Shown here: one piece after another, positions 34,635-47,800 of the stretch
Position numbering within the stretch: the first letter of the stretch is position 1
Layout: each line of letters opens with the position of its first letter
Origin: Lineus longissimus
Lineage: Eukaryota; Nemertea; Pilidiophora; Heteronemertea; Lineidae
Assembly (NCBI RefSeq): GCF_910592395.1
Contig: NC_088313.1
Span: 21,282,437-21,346,436 of the forward strand
Direction: 5' to 3'
DNA: 64,000 nt
Translations under genes and position numbers: made by a program
The notes under the pieces: model-generated
Seen by the model: only the letters and a program-made list of their open reading frames with translations
Told to the model about the DNA's origin: nothing
Databases searched by the model: none

Positions 34635-37241
34635 ATGTCTCTACCGAACACCAACGAACTGCAGACCTGGAATGTTGATAGAGTTTCACAGTGGTTGACA
34701 CGGGTGATTATTTTGACCCTCTCTTTTTGCTTTTTTGCTTTCGAAAGTCAAGTGTGTTTATCAGTTTAGGCCATGATTATCATTGCATGTTTTATTGTTA
34801 TTGTTATTGTAATTGTTTTATTGCATGTTTTATTGTTGTTTTATTTTGTACTATCATCATACATCATAATTATCCAGATGGAAATTTTGATTGTGATAAT
34901 CCCTGCCAGCTTACATTATTATTGTGTCAGTCAACTGTATTATTTGTATTACCTTTGGCCCCTCTACAAATAATACAGTAAATACAGTATTAATACAGTA
35001 ATAATAATAATACAGTATTTGAGTAATACAGTAAATTGAATTGAATTGAATTGAATTGAATTGAATTGAATTTGTTTATCAAGTCAGATGGGTAGGCTAT
35101 ATATCATGAGCCTACCCATCTTGATAAACAAATTCTTGTCTTTAATGTACACAGTGACTGATTGGGACACAAGGTCCCACAAGCCACATGGCCTCGATAC
35201 TAGGTCGATTTCCAACAGGCCTACAGTCCAGGCCAGTGAAATTCTACCATGCCAAGCACCAATGGCAATGTGAATGTACATTTCATTACACAGAATGAAT
35301 AACTAATTGAATGATTTTACCTGGGGAAAACCAATAGGCCTCACTATCCATTGTTTTGAGGTCAAATCAACCTAAATGAGCTGATGCTCTAGACATTCAC
35401 CCATCGATGGTCTCTTCCATAACAGAGACTCGTCCAACAGCCAAATGACCAACCCTATGCCCTCTTTGAGTCTTGAGTATGTCCGGTCCAACCAATGTGT
35501 GTCATGTTATCTCATAGTCTCTCGCTCAAGAGGAAATGACCTAAAAAGGTAGGTTAAAAGTGGCAAAATATTGACCAATCATATTGTTCGCTAGAAAAAG
35601 AAAGTTAGAACAGTGGATTAACCCAGTTAACATGACCAGTCATGGGACTGAGTCATTTTTGGGGTGGTCACATTAGTGAGGTTGGAAATCTTGGATGCAG
35701 ATTTTTTTGCGTAGGACAGGTTTTCTCACCAAAACTATATACTGGCATGTATGTCATATGTTTGAGTCTGGTGGTTTCATGACAAGAATGTTAGGTCTCT
35801 TTTTTGACCATGGCTTCCCATCCTCAATCCTGTCGATAGTCCTGTCAACAGGGTGAGGTGGTCACGTTTGTGACTTGCTTGCCAAATAGGGTTCCACTGA
35901 ATAGCCTTATAGAAACTGAACTTCAGTTGTTCTTTGCAGTTAATCTTCAAACTTATGAAAGATCAACTCTTTATGGCACAAAACTTTGCCAAAACTTCCA
36001 CACATAACTACAGTAGAACCTCTCTATTAAGGACACCTTCGGTAATGGCAAGTGCTGTCCTTAATAGAGTGGTGTCCGCTGAGGGAGGTTCTATTGTACA
36101 TGCCATAAGATCTCTATAATATATCCCAACTCAATCATCACTAAAATTGAACCATCAGACCAAAAGTGCTCATGGTAAGCTTTATAGCAAACGTGTTGTT
36201 ATGACAGTTCATAACTATTTGGAATAAGTCAAGTCTCGGAAACCTGCACACTGCTACATATATCACCCTCCTAAGAGTTAACCCACTTTGAGTATACTTG
36301 CTTGTGTTGCAGGTTGGTTTATCTGACTGTATCGAAACATTCCGCAATCGTGATATAGATGGGAAAACCTTATCTGTGAGTATGATATTTTGTTGTGAAC
36401 TCAAAGAGGTGGATTACACAGTGTACCACTAGCTTCAGGGCATGGTCATATCCTATCAAAGAGTGTGGATTATAAAGTGTATCACTAGCTTCAGGGCATG
36501 GTCATATTCTATCAACAAGGTTGATTAGTTAGCGCCTAATTCTACTTTTCTCCTCATCATCCTAATGATGATCATGTTATTCACATTAGCAGTTTTGGCT
36601 GGAGTGAAAGAGGATTAACTGAACCTCATACCATACAGTCCATTCCCTGTCTAAGTTAGTGATGAATGTAAGCTCCAACATGTTTGTGATAAACTTCCTC
36701 AATTCTTCTTCAGAAATACAATGAAGGAAAATGTATGAGTTTGACGGGTATATCCATGAAAATGAAAAGGTAGGTTTGCAGTGGTCAGAGGTGTCTTCAG
36801 TTTGACGACTGAAATAATGGATCAAGAGAATTTGATTGGTCAGAGCTATGGGTATTGTTTTGCAATTTTGGGTGGAAGTAGAGTGTAGCAGTGCATGTAA
36901 TACAGGTGTTATTCATCTCTACACGACCTTGCCACTTCACATAATCCACTTTGGCAGCGATACTGCAAGGATAACCACGAATGGCTGGGGACGACAGTCT
37001 TTGGTCATCCACAATGACCCCTGGCACTCTAGCATGTCTGGTCCAATCCTTGCCTTATCATTTCAGGTTTAAGTTAAACCTGATCTTCGTATTTGCTTCA
37101 AAACGAAATCTTTGTGAGTGTTTCTCTGAGTGTCTGAGTGAATATTGTCTCGTTTTGCAGAGAGTTATGGCGGCACGTTAACGCTTACATCGAGGAGAAC
37201 CCTCCCCTTGGCTCAAGGCCCCAGTCAAAGATCATACCAAA
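34635..37241 (+). CDS. SAM domain exons of the adaptor
   Basis: Exon 1 (ATG at 34635, A at -3) encodes MSLPNTNELQ then TWNVDRVSQWLTR, the first SAM helix. Exon 36313-36375 continues VGLSDCIETFRNRDIDGKTL, the canonical SAM middle. Exon 36714-36769 gives the GKCMSLTGISMKMKR part, and 37161-37241 gives ELWRHVNAYIEENPP, the long C-terminal helix. Phases 0, 0, 2 and 2 chain correctly. In SLP-76 the N-terminal SAM mediates oligomerisation. Confidence 0.9.
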
Positions 37242-38781
37242 GTGAGTAGCCCATGATGCCTTCTGGTAGGATGGCTCGTTTGAATGAATTGGTGACCAGA
37301 TCCTACATGTTCCATTTGTATGTTGACATGGGGAGTGTCCTTGCCGAGGGGCCAAGTGCTCCAAAATATGCTGCATGAATTGTAATCAGTTTACAGGTCA
37401 ATGGTTTGATCGTGGACACTTCTGTTTTACTGATAAAAGATAACATAAAAATCAAACGTTCACATCGATAGATATAAACGAGCTAGCCGGATCGTGAGAG
37501 TGAAAAGTTAGCCAGAGTGAGGAGTTACGCCGGTTTCTCAAGTTATAAGGAACAATGCTGAGGTAATGTTTCTATTTCATTGAAACTGATTATCTTATTC
37601 TCAGAATGTCTCTTTCTCTCTGATTTGTGCTAAGTGATTCTTTTTGACTTATTGCCAGTGTGACCTGAGACGTAAGTTGCAAAGGGGTGTGGCGAGAGGA
37701 TTGGGCAAACATCCAGCTTAAGATTGATTTGATATTACTATCACTCGCGGGGAAAAGATGCTGTAGATGAACACAAGACTTCTGCCTCTTGCTCCAGTGC
37801 TTGGCAACCAACCTCTCCCACAGGGGCACTGCAGTCACTATTTGGTTTTTTGGCAGCAAACTCTGTTGACAATGCCAGGATTGTTAACGGGTAAATGGCC
37901 ATCAAAACCCAAATAGCCACTGCAGCGCCCCTGTGGCAGAGGTTGCTTGGACACTGCATTTCTCTGTTGTTACTGATGAGTCGCTTGTTGCTGGTCTCAG
38001 AACGCCACAGCCCATTGCTGCATCAAACTTATAGGAATTGTGGTGAATGGTGTCGTTTTGAATGAGCCCCTTCTTAAAAACCATGCTCTAAAATGGTTGC
38101 CACAGGAGGCATGTTGATTCCTTGTGATTGGTAGCGCAAGTTTGGCTGGACCTGTTGAGTAATGCTGGTTAAGAATCATATAGTTGCCTGGCGTCTAGGC
38201 TAATGGTGGCTCAGTGTGCAGGCCTGTTGTCCTGGCTTATACGGTTCAGGGATGGGCCGCCCTGCTTATTGCACAGTGATGGGCAAAGTTCCTAAATTTC
38301 TGTCCCTTTCTCAGCGGATATCTGGGAAGAGATGTTTGGGGTGTGGTTATCTATTGGTGCCAATCTAAACCATAACTCGTCACATGATGGCCCCTGGGAA
38401 GAAATTTGGGCTAAGCTATCCTGTTTTGAGTGAAGTGCCACGTTTTGTCGCAAGAATTTGATATTGTGGGACAAATTCTGCCATTTTGACATCATTTTCA
38501 AGTTCAAGATTTCCGAATGTTGGTCTTTCCCGGAATTTGTGTCGAGTAATGCTATCCTTTTAAACCTTATCAAATTGGCCGACTCCCAAGTTTGGGCACT
38601 TAAAAACATACAAGTTCTATCTTATCATTTCGATGGCCACTTCGGAAGGATATTTTTGGGACAAGATACCTTTTTTTAATGAAATGTAATCTGTGGGGCA
38701 AATGTTGACATCATTTTCAAGTTTTTTATTAGCTCACCTCTTAGCAGAGGTGAGCTTATCCCATACCGTGGCGTCCGTCGT

Positions 38782-38873
<92 letters not shown>

Positions 38874-41800
38874 CGTCGTCCGTTAGCAGGGCACGTTTCG
38901 TAACTGTTAGAGCTATTGAGTTGAAACTTGGTACACATGTACCCTTATGTAATGACACCTTGGAGACTAAGTTTCGGTCCGATTTGTTTCATGGTTTGGC
39001 CACCAGGGGCCAAACGTTAAAAGTGAAAATATGCAATATCTCCCTTAATAGTAGTCGGGAAATTTTGAAAAAAATATGGTAGGTACTTCTAGCAAAGGTG
39101 CATCATATATCCTCCGGGTTTTTGATTTGACCTCCTTTTCAAGGTCACAGAGGTCAAAGTGTGCTGATTCACTGAACAGTAGCATGCTTCCTATCTATTT
39201 TAGCTAGAAGGTTTTAAACCAGTGTGGACATGTATCTGGGGATTCTCTATTCCACCCCTAAAATGTTCGGCCGTTCGGACATCAAATATGGCTGCCAGGC
39301 AGCCATCTTGAAAAATAAACACAGTACTATTACTCCGAAACTAATGATCGGATTGCAACCAAATTTGATCTGGATGTATATCTATGTACTCTCTACTAAA
39401 TCCTTGATTTTTTATCAAATGTGATAGCCAATATGGGGGCAAGGCGGGCATCTTGAAAAATTCTTAGTTTGGCCACCCGGGGGCCAAATTTAATGTCCAA
39501 AGTTAAAATGTTTGATTGCTCGTTTAATAGTGGTCTGATTTTCATAACATGTTCATGGTAGGTACTCCTGGCAAGGATACATCACATATCGTATGGGTTT
39601 TTGATTTGACCTACTTTTCAAGGTCACAGAGGTCAAATGGTGTAAATTGGCCGTTAGGATGTAACGATGGCACGTTTCTAAACTGCAATGACTATTGATC
39701 CCAAATTTGGTACACATTTACCCCTTAGTCAGGTGATCTCAGGGACTGAAGTTTGGTCCAATATGATTCACCACTTGACCACCAGGGGGCAAAATCCAAA
39801 AACCTTAAAAATGTGATTATTCCTTAACTTCTTGCCCGATTGCCACCAATTTGATATCATATGTACATCTAACCGCCATACAGTATATGTCACACAGGTT
39901 TTTAATTTGACCTTCTTGTCAAGGTCACAGAGGTCAAATGGCGTAAATTGGCCGTCAGGCCGTAACTATGGCACGTTTCTTAACTGCAATGACTATTGAT
40001 CACAAATTAAGTACACATGTACCCCTTGGTCAGGTGATCTCAGGTACTGAAGTTTGGTGCGATCTGATTTGCCGTTTGGCCTCCAGGGAGGGTGCCAAAT
40101 CCTAAATTCTTCAAAATGCCATTATTCTTAGTAATTACTTGCCCGATTGGCACCAATTTTATATCATAGGTACATCTAATTCTAACAACCATTCAATGTG
40201 TCACCCGGGTCTTCTTTGATTTGACCTACTTTTCAAGGTCACAGAGGTCGAATGTACTGTAAATTGGCCATTTTGGGGAAATTGTAATTGCTTGGACCTA
40301 CATCAAACCTAACACTACATTACACAATACCATGATCTTTATCCATCTTTCCTCCACATGAGGTGAGCACAATGGCCCTGGCCATTTTTTTGAACCAAAG
40401 AGATTCCCTGATTGTGTTTAGGAAGAGTTGCCAAATGTACATAGAGTAGTCAGTTGTTACTTCTGCAGAGTAATTGTGTCAGTCAATCAGTGAATTGGAA
40501 AACTGGGAAATTCAAGACGATATATAGCACGTCTGATAGTGATGTCATACTGTCTTGTATTGTCTGGCAAATCTTCCCTCCATTGGCTGTGTGAAGTAGG
40601 CCATTGTGTCCAAGATTCCAGATAACTTAGTTGGAATGAAGTCGTTACAAGTTCAAGTCCTCCTGTTATCAATGAATGGTACTAAAACAATAGCAGACGT
40701 TATACAGAGTAATTGAGGCCACATTTACGTCAATGACTTTGGTGTGAAGTACTGTTACTCAGTATTAGGTTCCTGGTCATGGACTAGTATCCTGTGCGAC
40801 TTGTTGGCAGCTATGGAGAAATCAAGATTATCTATTAGGTAAGTTCTGTTTACATTGTTGGGAGGTCTGCATCTCAGATTAGTAGATTGCCGAACGGTAA
40901 GGTCTTCGGTACAAATGCTGTTCTTGTTGAATCACTTCCATACTGACTTGTATACTTTTACTTATACTTTATACCTTACTTTTGGATGTCGGTATGACAA
41001 AAAAGCTAAATTTAAAACCGTTGGACGAAGTCCACTTTTCTTGCTCACTGCTTCTCGCTGGGGTTACACAGTTTGGAACCTGAAGCTCAACTGAGCCTAT
41101 CTTGGGGTGTCGCTTGGTGAAACTCAGGTGAAACCCCTGACCGATGGGGCTTAGTTGTCAAACTCAGGTGAAACCCCTGACCGATGGGGCTTAGTTGTCA
41201 AACTCAGGTGAAACCCCTGACCGATGGGGCTTAGTTGTCAAACTCAGGTGAAACCCCTGACCGATGGGGCTTAGTTGTCAAACTCAGGTGAAACCCCTGA
41301 CCGATGGGGCTTAGTTGCTAATGTGCTGTGGTCACCACTTTGAATTGGTGCCAGTCGTCAGGAGAAGTCGGAACGAAGTATCTAGTTACGTCGGGAACTG
41401 CTACTCATTTTTGCGCATTCACAGCCGTCACGAAATCTTGACATTTCGTTCAAACTTGTGCTGATCTGCTGGCTCAAAGTCCTCACAGAAGTATCGATTC
41501 TATGTGAAGTTAATAACTGATTTGTCTTTTATGACAGAGAGATTACATAACAGGCCAGATCTGACTGTTGGATGTATCTACAGATCAGTAACAGTCAAAT
41601 TTATAGAAATGATTACGGGGGTTTCCCACATGACAAATATGATTGGCCAATCCTGCCTGGCAGTGATAACTATGTCGGTTTACATTGTCTCAATGTGATT
41701 TGCACTACAAGGAAATAGGAAAAGAACAGGATGTCTTGCAATAACTTAAGTATAGAGCAGACACTCGGGAGTGGGTCAACTATAAGACTAAAAGTTGTTA

Positions 41801-44800
41801 AAGATGTCGTGCAACAAGTTTTGATAGTCGGCCTATATGTTGGTTATTGACATTCTTCCTTCCAGCACACTTGAATTGACAGCACAAAGTGTCTTGGAAG
41901 TCAATCAATGATCGTCTCTGGCTACTTGAGGTGGCTTTTCAGATGACTTCCTCCCCTCTTCATCTGCTGAATGTGGTCCTACGTACACAATGCATCCGAC
42001 AGGGTACATGGCATGGCCTCGTTAGGGCCTTGGTTCAACTCATTTCCCTCAGATTAAAAGTGGAATAAACACACCCAATGACACTTGAATACCCTGACTA
42101 AAAGGCTATGGCTTCTGTCCGTTAATGTTGTGTGCAAGACCAGTGGCTTAATGCTGAATTCCATCACATCTTCCTTCCCGCTCATCCTCTCCATCTTTCT
42201 TTCAGAAGCGTCCAAAAGCTTTTTGGGGGCACTTCAGTCTCAAAAGTCTCAAAGACGCTACCTCCACCTATAGATTATTCCAATACTGGCGACGGTAAGT
42301 AGCTTTCATCCGTCACATTCAAAGTTCGATGATTATTCTAAATACTACACCATGGCAAGAAAGGCAAATGAAATAAAGAGGTGATGGGGTTTAGTCGCTC
42401 TGTCCCTCCGCAAGAAGACGTTAGCTCTTTTGGACAGGACACCTCATTTGATCAATACCATGTGAGTCTGGCACTTCATGAAGAGATGCCTTTGAGTGCA
42501 TCCTTCAACTCACTCGTTCCTTATATTCCTTTTGTTTGTCTTAGCTAGTCAGAGGAAACTTTTTTTGAAACTGTTGATTTTGTTATTTCAGATTCTGATG
42601 GGGAATCATGGCCTGAAGATGAATTTGTAAGTTCTTGAAGCTAGCTTATTTTTCAACATTCATTTGCTCTCTTAGCCTCGCTCAAAATACTTTTCCTAGA
42701 ATATGAATCTTGACTTCGTTGAACTCACTTCTAGCTCTGTTGAAGCACTTTTCCCTGTACTTTGACTGCTGAATTTGATTACACGATGACACTCATGCCA
42801 ACTGACATTTGCCCAGTTTTGAGAAAATCACGATTAAATGCCACTGAATGAATGGAAAGCTCTTTCTCGCCGCAGGACAGCGAGCCAGATGACTTTGATG
42901 AACATCCGAACCATGCCTCATTATCATACGAAACGCCGAGTGAACCTGCACAGAACACAGACGACTTTTATGAGCGTGAGTATTGAGTGTTCAGTAGCAC
43001 TGATTGAAATGTTGATGAGTTTGACGATATCTTTCTGGCAAGTATTCCATGTGTTTGGTCATCTTTGGTATTTCAGACCATTCTTATTGTTACTGATGAA
43101 TCTGCCGTCCCGTCAACCAAGCGAGGATGAGCCAGGAGGCTGTGACCGATCCTCTATCACCAGCATGTACCTCAAGCTCACGCACACTCCGCACTACCTT
43201 GCTAAAGCCTTTGGCCTTCATGTTGAGCACGCTGTAGCAGAGCTACAAATGCACGCTTATGATTTTGTCGAGTGTCGAGGTTAAATTAGCTTGCAGAGTT
43301 CTCTCTCTGATTATCACCAATCCAAAGTGAACTACAAGTAAAGAATTTCTTATGTGTCGCGTTAGGCCTTGCTCAGGCAAATACCTCAACACTGAGGACA
43401 AGATGTTCCTGGTTGTTGTATGAATAAGTGGCTGAATGAGACGTGAGGTACAACTTTATTTTGTCTTTCTTAGCAGGCGCTCAATTAGGTAGCTGTGTAT
43501 TATTCTCAGTGACAAGTATCTCTGAGTGTGAAAAGATACCTTTAACTCTTTTCATGCCAAAATCTTTTCACAATTGGTAACTCTTTGGCCTACTAGTGAA
43601 TCTAAAATCAGATTCCACCCTGTTAGTTGAGGACATATGACCCGATTCCTTTAACTTTTCTTCTTGTTCACATGGAGTTCAGGTTTCTTAGATTGAAACT
43701 GGAATGATCATTCTCCATTTTAAACTCGTCTTGCCCTTGCAGTTCCTTGGGACGACCCCCTTGCCCAGAAATATGTAAGTACAATGTAGTTGTACAGTTG
43801 AGACTGTATTCCTAACATCACCCCTATCAGTGAGGGAGGAGCACAGGCTGGGAAAAGAAGAGCTTGATAGGCCCAACAGCCCCCCGCAGTATGGGGGGGG
43901 GGGGGTGTTTGACATTTTCTTAATCATACATGTAGTTACATACATACATACATACATTATAAAATTTGTGTGGGGCGCCTTTCCACCGAACAAATCGTGG
44001 TCAAGGCGCTGCCCCCTCAAAGTGCCTCGCGTACAGCAAGGTCTTTAACTGACATTTGAATTTAAGGACATCTGAAGCATCCTGAATATGAGATGGCAGT
44101 TTGGCTCATGAGAATGATTAGATTCTTAGTCATTTTTGTATATATCTAAGAACTTAATCAAGAATCTTGTTGGGAACATACATGCATAGACAAAGCTTAT
44201 AAGTAAGAGAATAAGATCTTAACTAAAAATCTTATCAGGATTTTGACCTGAGTCATGGCTCCCATCGTCATACCTTTCTTTCTTCCATGTATATTGATTG
44301 AGTAGACTTGCACCCACCCAAAGGACATTGTGAAATATAGAACATGAATTTGTTTGTAATAGTCAAAATAAGCTCTCAAAAAAAGGTCTAATTCTTAATT
44401 GAAATAATCGAGTTGATTGTTTAGATGTAATCATATCACTCTTGCTTGGCACATTGATCTCTCTCAATAGCTTTTTCGCTGGTGACATGTTTTGACCTAC
44501 TCAGCAAGCAATGTGAGAAGCTGATTTGAATCTCTTTCTTGTTGCTGTGGTGTCCCCCTAGGTAGAGCTCAAGTGTAGCACTGTATAAGCAGATCGTTGG
44601 TACCCCAGTGGTCCTCTTTGGGAGGTCTATAATAGTGAAGGTCATTGTGAAATGCTTTATACAGCCTGTCTCAGTGAAAAGCGACCATCATTGTCAATAT
44701 CTTTTTCATCTTATTCTTCCTCTTCATCTCATTTCATCAAAACCCATATCTCATGCCTGCAGCATGATATTTCACTCATCACTTGTATTTTCAATACGTA

Positions 44801-47800
44801 CAGCTTGATGAAAAACTCCGTAGAGTCAGTGAGGATTTACAGCAGAGCTCTTCAGGGTGTAGCTCGTTACTGCCTCATTCCTTGAGCCACAACGAGGCCT
44901 TCAATCGCCAATTCTCCCAGGATCTCGGCTCAGACAGTGATCAGGTTGTTATATTATCATCATTTATAACATTTCCAAATTGCGTCAGTTAGACCTTATG
45001 TTATGATTCACAACAAATGCTCCTGGCCCAAACCTTCTATGTCCATTAGACCTAGACTCCTTTGGCAGCCCATTGCATCATCCTAATTTTGGTCTCCTTA
45101 TGAGGCCGGTCCACTGCCTCTGGAGTGTACTTAGACCCTGCAGATGTTGAGGTGTTGGTTCATCTCGTTAAATTAAAATCTAGAATTATGAAATCGTTTT
45201 TGGTCTTCCTCTGTATTTTGGAATTCACTGATCAACTGGAGCACGACATAGATCAACTCCTATACATTGTATTCCCATTATTTGCTGATCAATAGTTATC
45301 ATATCATGTGTCAATTGTTGATTGTTTCTGGGACAGATAGCTGACCTGCCACGCTCATAACCTGGCCCCCTCTACTACAAACACTCTTTTCATACCACAA
45401 GCTCAATGAGAAGGCTCCTGAGAGTTATTAAAGTTTAACGCTATCTTTGGAAGTGAAATATATAGATCTCTTTCATTAAATGTTTGCCTTGAAAGTGGTC
45501 ATGTTTTGGTGACTCAGAGTTGGGAAGTATCCTTGTGCCCTCCAGGTATCAAAGGAGGGTGACCACTTATGAAAGGACGGTTTTGCAACAAAAAATCCCC
45601 GTTGATAATTCATTCCATGGACTCTCGTGATGTCAAATATAGGCCTCATTCCTTCCAAAGAAAAATCTATCAATGATTTCGATTGAATTGAGTCAGTTCT
45701 ATTGAGATAGCTTTGATCTAAAGAGAGCAGGGAGGGAAGTGACCTCAATTTTAGGTTTAGATTGACTCATCATTGTATGAAAACATGAGCCTCAAAATAC
45801 CTAGCTTATTCAAGAAGGAAGTTTTGAATGCGGTATGTGATGAGTGTATTTCATGTTCATACTATTCTGTGATAAGACGTCATGCACAAGAAGCAAGGCT
45901 TCAACTATTTCTCTCCTCCTTCTCTTCCACCCCGTCCTAGTAAGTTGACATCTTTTTGTAAAATAGCCTTGTTTTGATGTTTGTCTTGTACAGGCCAACA
46001 TATCTCCTCTCACCAGAATCCGCTGTTTAAATTCTTCTCACCCCCTGTAGCTTAGATGTGTTGACCTAGCAGTGTAAACAAACCACAATGCAGCAAAACT
46101 GTAGCTGTAAACCCCTGACCCTGTAGTGAAATCTATGGTTCAGAGTGTTCTGTGGTTCATATGTCTGCTCTTGCCCAGGCCACTGTCACAGGCCCTGTTT
46201 GTCGTGATTTCCTCGAGAAATACTGGATGATTCTATGAGATGTTCTCCTGAGCAGTTGGCGTCCCTTGCACTGGAGATTATCCGTATTATCTTGCTTGAT
46301 AAAGCGATGACTTCATTTCAGAAATTGTTTTAATTACTACGCTATCAGTATTGTGATAATTTGACGAATTGAATATATTTTTCTGAGAATAACCTGCTTT
46401 TCTCTCATACATGTATGTAACACTACTTTTGCCTTCAGGACCAGCTGTTTTCCTATGATCGACGCATATCTGATGTTTACGGCTCAGAAACTGATTTATT
46501 CCAGTCGGAATATGACCAAGGTTGGCAAACTATGATCATATCCCTTGAGTGAGCCTTCTCACCTCCCTTGGTGGTGGGAAATTATCCACAATACCACAAT
46601 TCATGATCACTTTTCAAAATTTCTTGTTTAGTAGCAATTTCTCCTAAAATATGCCTGGATTGACCCCTCCCCTCCCCGCCATGCTTGGTGATGGAAGTGT
46701 ACCCAAAAAAGCTCCCTGGACACATCATTCTGCTTTCCTTACTAATTACATGTACTTACACTTTTTTGCAGTTTCAGAACTTGATCTTAAAATGTGCCTT
46801 AAAGAGTCCCATCTTTCCCATTTTCACACCTCGCCTGAAGCTAACACCAAAATAACCATTGGCAATTTAAAAAAATCGAATCCAGCAGGAACACTCACCA
46901 AGTCGAGTTACAACAGTCTTTCCCTAACTCTGAAGCATGATTCTGCACCTCCAAAATGTGATGTTTAGATGTAGTTGTGAAGGCCTGTGGTCATGCCAGG
47001 ATTAGTTGGTGTTTCGAGAAGAGCAGATGAACTTCAGCAGGCAGTGTGCAGTAGTGAGCAGGCTCTGCCTGTCCAGAACTAGCTCTACTTGTCCAGAACT
47101 CCCAAGCTGATCAAACCCCCTGTCTTACAATCTTTCCATATTTCTCTATTACAGAACCACATCAAGATGATGATGGCCATTCACCAGATGAAGATTATGG
47201 TAGGTGAATGAGCTATCTTTCAAACTCCATACAACATCTCTGACTTCCCCCTTATTCACATCATGTCAACTCACCACCCAAGTACCTGAACGTGCAAGAC
47301 CTTGGCAAATCTTGAATGGAAGTGTGTAGTGAATACAGGATCATCTAACATAGTGTCAACCCCTCACTCATTCAGTGCTCTCATCATAAGGTCAACCCCT
47401 CACTCATTCAGTGCTCTTATCATAAGGTCAACCCCTCACTCATTCAGTGCTCTCATCATAAGGTCAACCCCTCACTCATTCAGTGCTCTCATCATAAGGT
47501 CAACCCCTCACTCATTCAGTGCTCTCAACATAAGGTCAACCCCTCACTCATTCAGTGCTCTCATCATAAGGTCAACCCCTCACTCATTCAGTGCTCTCAT
47601 CATAAGGTCAACCCCTCACTCATTCAGTGCTCTCATCATAAGGTCAACCCCTCACTCATTCAGTGCTCTCATCATAAGGTCAACCCCTCACTCATTCAGT
47701 GCTCTCATCATAAGGTCAGCCCCTCACTCATTCAGTGCTCTCATCATAAGGTCAGCCCCTCACTCATTCAGTGCTCTCATCATAAGGTCAACCCCTCACT

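Larger units (their letters stand above)
34704..36312. other. Adaptor intron 1
   Basis: It holds AT-rich ATACAGTA repeats (34975-35030), a TTGAA array, a hairpin and the 86-bp MITE. The exon 1 donor is GTGATT, weaker than most. Confidence 0.6.

Noticed and set aside
38693-39082. Open frames of poly-Arg and poly-Thr on both strands
   Set aside because: They are translations of the GTC triplet microsatellite inside a repeat element.
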